DNA of 13,170 nt from Flammula alnicola (lineage: Eukaryota > Basidiomycota > Agaricomycetes > Agaricales > Strophariaceae), in the NCBI GenBank assembly GCA_015499995.1, contig JADNRV010000786.1, forward strand, positions 1-13,170, written 5' to 3'. The notes beneath the pieces were generated by a model. The model was given only the letters and a program-made list of their open reading frames with translations. It was not told where the DNA came from and made no database searches. Positions 9,301 to 13,170 of the stretch are shown in pieces. Numbering within the stretch: position 1 is the stretch's first letter; every line of letters begins with the position of its first letter. Both the position numbers and the translations under genes were made by a program.

Positions 9301-11205
9301 ACATTGATTGAGCACAAGTAAAATCAAGCTCTTACTTGTGTCGTTGATCGGGGTCTTTCTGCTATGGCAAGCAGGGAATTTTGTCTCGAGTAAAGACGAG
9401 CATCAGAAGGTCTTCGTGGAATGGATTCGCCTCGAACTAACGAACTACAGTTAGCGAAGTGGAAAATCTGAGTCAGACAAGGACATACTGCGCGGGCTAC
9501 CTGACAATGGACTCCGAGCACCAATGGGCATATTTCTCTGCGATTCACGCTTGTCGTTCCTATAAGGTGTGGGAGGAGACAGCTGCGAACTTGACTCTTC
9601 GCTGATCGGCGAAAACGCAGGTCGATAATTCGGGCCAGCAGCTTGAATATCTGGTGAATCGGGAAGTGAATAGTAGTTTAGAACATCTTCCAGATTCTTC
9701 GCTGAATGCGGGCCTTCCGAAGAGGGGGATGGTGATAACAAGCTTAAGTCAGGAGATATTAGTTGTGAATCCAGTGGGAAACGTTGGGTGGCTTCTTGAT
9801 ACACATCAGGTGTGCTTCCTCGTTTAGAGCTATGGCCATCTTCAGAAGATAAATAGGGAAGTTTCGGAGTTGGAGGTAAAGGTGAACGCGGCAAGGATGG
9901 TGGTTTTCGAGATTCAGGTTCGGGAGTGGTCGGTTGTATTATGGAGCTCATGTCAAATTCTACGCCAGGACTGAGTAATGTGCTGGCGGGTCGATCCGAA
10001 GCCGCCAAAGGTGTTTCTGGTAAGGCCTTGATATTGACACTGCCTGTACTTGACCGCCTCTTTAAATTCTGATTCCGCTTTTCTCTCCATTCTGCTGCCG
10101 AGCGTAGTCTCTTGGGCGGTTCATAGAGCGCCTCAGCGTTCGAGGGTATGGGAGGGGCATCTGGTCCAATTGAAAACCGATCATTGTTGTAGGCTGCACC
10201 GAAGTTGTGCTCTCCGCGAGGAAGGGTGGTGGAATCTGAGCGCGTGAGGCCAACGATACCACTACGATATCTGGAAGACCGATTGTCGGAAGATAAGACG
10301 AACGTGTTGGACATCAAGGCACGAGCGAGCGTAGTTCCGGATATAGCTGAAGACATGGGAGTGTCTAGTGGCGAGAGAGGCCGAGAAGTTTTGTATGCTG
10401 AGGATGTATCTGCCCTTCCATTTTGGCCCTTTGACTCTCCAGGGATACTTATGGGTTTCGGTGACGATTTTTTGTATGGTGAGTTGGTTTGATCCTGGCA
10501 AGCTGGTAAGAACTCGCCCACCTTTTGAAATACAGTGATACTCACTAGGCGGTTAAAATTATCAAAACCAGGGAGCTTTCCAAAATGCGACGGCTGAATG
10601 GAACATACGGTCAACGAAACCGGAAATTAATGATGCTTAGAACAAAAGATACTCACGTTCATGGCTTGAAGGTTTGCAATTACATCCTCTGATGACGATG
10701 TTGTTGAGAAGCTGTCATCGTCATGTTCACCCTCTGGCGCAGCACCTTCCACATTGGCCTTCATCACTTTCGAGCTTCCCGCGCTCGACGACGCTTGTGT
10801 CACCCCATTCCGGAGCCCGCTCCCACTAGCCTTCGCCTGTCCTCCCTCCAACGCCCCTGCAAACTCCGACTGAAGGAAATTGGCTGCGAACCAATCCGTG
10901 AGCGCCTCCGGAGACGACAAGTCGATGTCTAGCTTGACCTGAGGCGAAGCTGTATTGTCCGTCCTTTGTTCGCTGTCTATAATATCGTTTTCATACTCGT
11001 CGAGAGGTTTGCCGCCGTCGAAATCCAAGGAGGAATATCGTCCGCCGCGATCGTTGATGTCGATAACATCTGTGGTGACGAAGGGATGGGGTGAACTCGC
11101 TGCTGGTGATGCCGAGGGCTCTCCGCGCAATAAAGAAAATGGAGATTTGCTGCCGGCCTTTGACTTGCGTCCCTTGTATGTAATGAAGGACGGAAGCGCA
11201 GGCAT
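6389..11205 (-). CDS. large Ser/Pro-rich protein with C-terminal coiled-coil block, family not recognised (7 exons)
   Basis: I do not recognise this family. My exons, 5'->3' on the minus strand, are 11205-10657, 10593-10546, 10494-9489, 9436-9336, 9274-6821, 6765-6487 and 6436-6389, giving about 1494 residues. Introns are GT-AG, 50-63 nt, and all phases join. ATG 11205 (MPALPSFITYKGRK) is the first ATG after an in-frame stop at 11233-11235. Residues 1 to about 1115 are mostly low-complexity, with Ser/Pro/Thr-rich stretches and a proline-rich tract near 835-895. Residues about 1116-1321 form a helical, coiled-coil block. SH3-ligand-like motifs are RMRPPLP (about 1052-1058) and PAIPKR (about 1366-1371). 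The last exon adds RNAVLATIDMLSSTD after a 50-nt intron with GTGAGT donor and CTGAC branch site; without that splice the frame stops at 6451. No signal peptide or membrane segment is seen. A scaffold or polarity-type role is only a guess from composition. Confidence 0.85.
7016..7633 (-). other. conserved-looking coiled-coil block of the minus-strand protein
   Basis: The block covers residues about 1116-1321. It opens with WRGYTMEAAKWTFTSAQLQ and continues with charged heptad-like helices: one around EIPEEMRRLEAQRTDLKTRY (about 1155-1186), one around VEELKEITLTLDRLAEEL (about 1208-1241), and a long one from about 1249 to 1321 with VLRNQVQTLEAERDEAW. It is the only part not dominated by Ser/Pro, so it probably carries the conserved function. 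Conservation is inferred from composition, not from an alignment. Confidence 0.6.
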
Positions 11206-12117
11206 ACCGAACACGTCGATATTACAGACTATTCACCGTTCACGACCTTGAGTTGGTTCCGTTACACCCTCCACCAAGGATCAGAACAGTAAAATGGCTG
11301 GACATGAATCATGGCAACGAAACTGCCCTACATCAGTCAAGTGTTTGTTGATGTGTGACAAGTTCATCAACGACTCACTGCCATCTTATCTGTTACCGGT
11401 ACAGCGGCGCCACAAGGGCATCCAGGTTAACAGGGCTGTGTGAATTTGGTATCTCCTTCAAAATTCTTGTTTCAATTTTCAAACACTCGGGCATTTTCCT
11501 GGTCTTGCAAACTCTTTCGAAGCACCACTCTTGAAGCGTCAACATCTTCAGTACTCAATGAAGATGCACTCGTACATGCGTCAGTGCAGAATAGGCTAGC
11601 GGCTTTATCAAGGCTTTATCAATATTTTTGACACTCTCCCCGGGAAACATAACGTACCTGAATCTCGCTGAATTCTAAGACCAAATAGGATTCCAGACTA
11701 GAGCCACCTGGCCACGTTGGAGAGCCTGCTGATTAAAGATCATGCAGCGTGATTGGCGCCGTCTGTGCCGAAAGCTATTATCATAGCACTTCGGAGCCAC
11801 CAAAAGAAATTATAAAGAGGGCGCGTCGTGTTGGTCATTCATAGGACATTATGTAGGCTGGACGGGATGATTAATATCTTTTCCCCGTATGTTTCTTTGG
11901 GTTCGGGGACTTTCGCCGTCGACGTCGTCATTGTCAAGGAATTGAACGCGCTCATCCTCTAAGTATTATTCCTCTTGAAGCTTTTCAGCGCTCGTGGAAT
12001 ACCTTTAAGGTTGGTGGTTGGCATCTCAATCCGAGTCGTCGGGGACCGGATATCAATGTCGAAGAAATAGGTCCGTGCTCCGCGTTATGTAAGCAACTCT
12101 TATATCAACAGTTGAAA
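11206..12117. other. upstream region of the minus-strand gene, no gene seen
   Basis: This stretch should contain the promoter and leader of the minus-strand gene. I see no clear TATA box close to its start. A plus-strand TATAAAG occurs at 11811-11817 without a convincing gene after it. An open stretch at 11440-11631 (+) begins at GTG, is short, and looks like chance. Small repeats are listed separately. Confidence 0.5.
11601..11622. repeat. 11-bp tandem duplication
   Basis: GGCTTTATCAA occurs twice in direct contact (11601-11611 and 11612-11622) with no mismatch. It is probably replication slippage in intergenic DNA. Confidence 0.85.
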
Positions 12118-12160
12118 TTGAACGTTGAACGTTGAACGTTGAACGTTGAACGTTTGAACC
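12118..12160. repeat. TTGAACG heptamer tandem array
   Basis: Five exact TTGAACG copies run from 12118 to 12152, followed by one extra T and a diverged copy, TTGAACC (12154-12160). A degenerate copy, GTTGAAA, precedes the array. Each junction makes the palindrome AACGTT, so the site recurs every 7 bp. This is a short microsatellite-like array with probable length variation between strains. Confidence 0.9.
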
Positions 12161-12217
12161 TCTGCCAGTCAATGTCTTTCGATTCTAGTCTTTGCAGTTT
12201 CACCTTTAACGAGCACT

Positions 12218-12227
12218 TGGGGCCCCA
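12218..12227. repeat. 10-bp perfect palindrome
   Basis: TGGGGCCCCA is self-complementary. It stands in otherwise ordinary intergenic DNA; no role is evident. Confidence 0.7.
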
Positions 12228-12322
12228 GAGTGATTACGTTCAAGTTGATTCCCTAACGTTAAACCACTAGGCTAGTGTGCTGGCGCCAAATCCAAGAATC
12301 CTTCTCTTTGCTGGTGCCAGTG

Positions 12323-12342
12323 GCGCATAATTTGCGCATAAT
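12323..12342. repeat. 9-bp direct repeat with 11-bp period
   Basis: GCGCATAAT occurs at 12323-12331 and 12334-12342, spaced by TT. The copies are exact. It is likely a minor local duplication. Confidence 0.75.
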
Positions 12343-12593
12343 ACACCTAACGATTCGTGAACCCCGACCCCAACCCGATTCTGCTGTCATAGGCATCGAA
12401 ACAGTGTCTCTGGAACCCAATAATTCAAAACATCCAGCTGCGGGCTCTATTTTACTTTTCAGAACTTCGCAATCACCATAGACAGTAATTACCGACGAAA
12501 TTCAATGAAGCCGGTAAAGGTGATTGTTACTACTGTCTAACTGATGGGGACAACAAGCAAATCTTCAATCTCACAACAGAGCTCACAGGCTCG

Positions 12594-12613
12594 GATATAT
12601 ATACTATGTCGAC
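12594..12613 (+). repeat. 20-bp TATA/GTCGAC repeat, copy 1
   Basis: GATATATATACT, two variable bases, then GTCGAC. The same pattern recurs at 13008-13027, matching at 18 of 20 positions. It could be a TATA-type element, but I find no gene placed to use it. Confidence 0.55.
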
Positions 12614-13007
12614 GATTACACCCAAGATGCTTGATTCTGGGCTAACTCTTGTCGCGCATCGCTTTTGATTCTTGAGTACATCGGCGAGCGCAAAACCCGG
12701 GCCTTATCTGTTGAGCACAGTTACGATGGAACCCTAATATCCAGCTTAAAAGGAGCGGCCAGGACGCTCACTCCGAGTCTATGAATACCGTCTTAACAGT
12801 GATGGAGCAGACAAGGCTGATGCCACTGCTTTATTTGACAACAAACTCCTTGGCGAACGTTCACATCGATGGTATGGGTATAGGCAGTCTGCTTTATTTC
12901 CTCTGCATCAATAAAACCCCATTTCTGGATTCAAGCGGGAGGCCCATTTCTGCAGCAGGACATCCAATACTCACGTCAGACAATGACATCCTTCAACCAT
13001 CCAACAC

Positions 13008-13027
13008 GATATATATACTCGGTCGAC
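13008..13027 (+). repeat. 20-bp TATA/GTCGAC repeat, copy 2
   Basis: This second copy of GATATATATACT-nn-GTCGAC lies 414 bp after the first, in the same orientation. Surrounding sequence does not appear to be shared, so this is not part of a long duplication. Confidence 0.55.
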
Positions 13028-13170
13028 TCCTTGATCGCCGTACCACCCGGTGAGTCGCATGACTTAAAATAACGGTGAGCTAGAACAGCGACTTCGATCT
13101 TTGAGAAGATTTTGTGGCTGTTGAACTCCTAGATGACGACTGAATTTGCTAGTACTTGTGAGTGAGCCTT

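Larger units (their letters stand above)
12161..13170. other. right flanking region without a supported gene
   Basis: I find no gene here that I can defend. The longest ATG-started frame (12781-13053, + strand, 90 codons) resembles nothing I know; its stop lies inside a GTGAGT, which could be a donor site, but no upstream or downstream exon is evident. A different plus frame is open from 12750 to 12914 without an ATG. An exon of a gene lying mostly to the right of the window remains possible. Confidence 0.45.

Noticed and set aside
9489..9501. donor GTAGCC at 9500 for intron 3 of the minus-strand gene
   Set aside because: It also keeps frame with acceptor 9437, but GTATGT at 9488 is a much better donor and gives a typical 52-nt intron.
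9451..10614. single uninterrupted 387-codon gene
   Set aside because: It contains two recognisable GT-AG introns (10495-10545 and 9437-9488) and an acceptor at 10594. Phases join perfectly with neighbouring exons, so it is an internal part of the larger gene.
11811..11817. TATAAAG as a promoter of a plus-strand gene
   Set aside because: The nearest downstream ATG (about 11851) is followed at once by TAG, and no open frame follows.
12240..12285. tRNA gene on the minus strand (AGCCTAGTGG resembling an A box)
   Set aside because: No cloverleaf can be drawn, and no B box lies at the right distance.
12750..12914. 54-codon stop-free plus frame with protein-like composition
   Set aside because: It has no ATG, no upstream acceptor joined to another exon, and no recognised similarity. 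Its antisense frames look equally plausible.

Overview
The window looks like nuclear DNA of a filamentous basidiomycete, probably an agaricomycete. Both genes are cut by many 50-63 nt GT-AG introns with GTRNGT-type donors. The one protein I recognise reads like a basidiomycete cohesin subunit. There are no operons and no bacterial-type start signals.

Layout: (1) Positions 1-894 are flanking DNA with no gene I can defend. They hold a 12-bp direct repeat and a TATA-like site. (2) Positions 895-1166 look like a miniature inverted-repeat transposable element (MITE), about 268 bp between TA dinucleotides. It has near-identical terminal inverted repeats, a GC-only hairpin and an array of GTCAC motifs. 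It ends about 90 bp before the next start codon. (3) Positions 1258-6126 (+) hold a 13-exon gene for the cohesin subunit Scc3/STAG/Psc3, with STAG domain, stromalin conservative domain and charged disordered tails. Its second exon does not stay in one frame: two single missing bases, or two less attractive alternative splices, are needed. (4) Positions 6127-6388 are a short convergent intergenic spacer. (5) Positions 6389-11205 (-) hold a 7-exon gene for a protein of about 1494 residues. It is mostly low-complexity, Ser/Pro-rich sequence, with a conserved-looking helical coiled-coil block near the C terminus. I do not recognise the family. (6) Positions 11206-13170 carry no convincing gene. 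They contain short tandem repeats, notably a TTGAACG heptamer array, and a dispersed 20-bp TATA/GTCGAC repeat.

The two genes converge tail to tail, and nothing in the sequence links their functions. The most interesting points are the MITE with its repeated motif array in the cohesin gene's upstream region, tandem ACGCG (MluI-cell-cycle-box-like) motifs just before that gene's ATG, the broken frame in the conserved N-terminal part of a gene expected to be essential, and the large unassigned coiled-coil protein.
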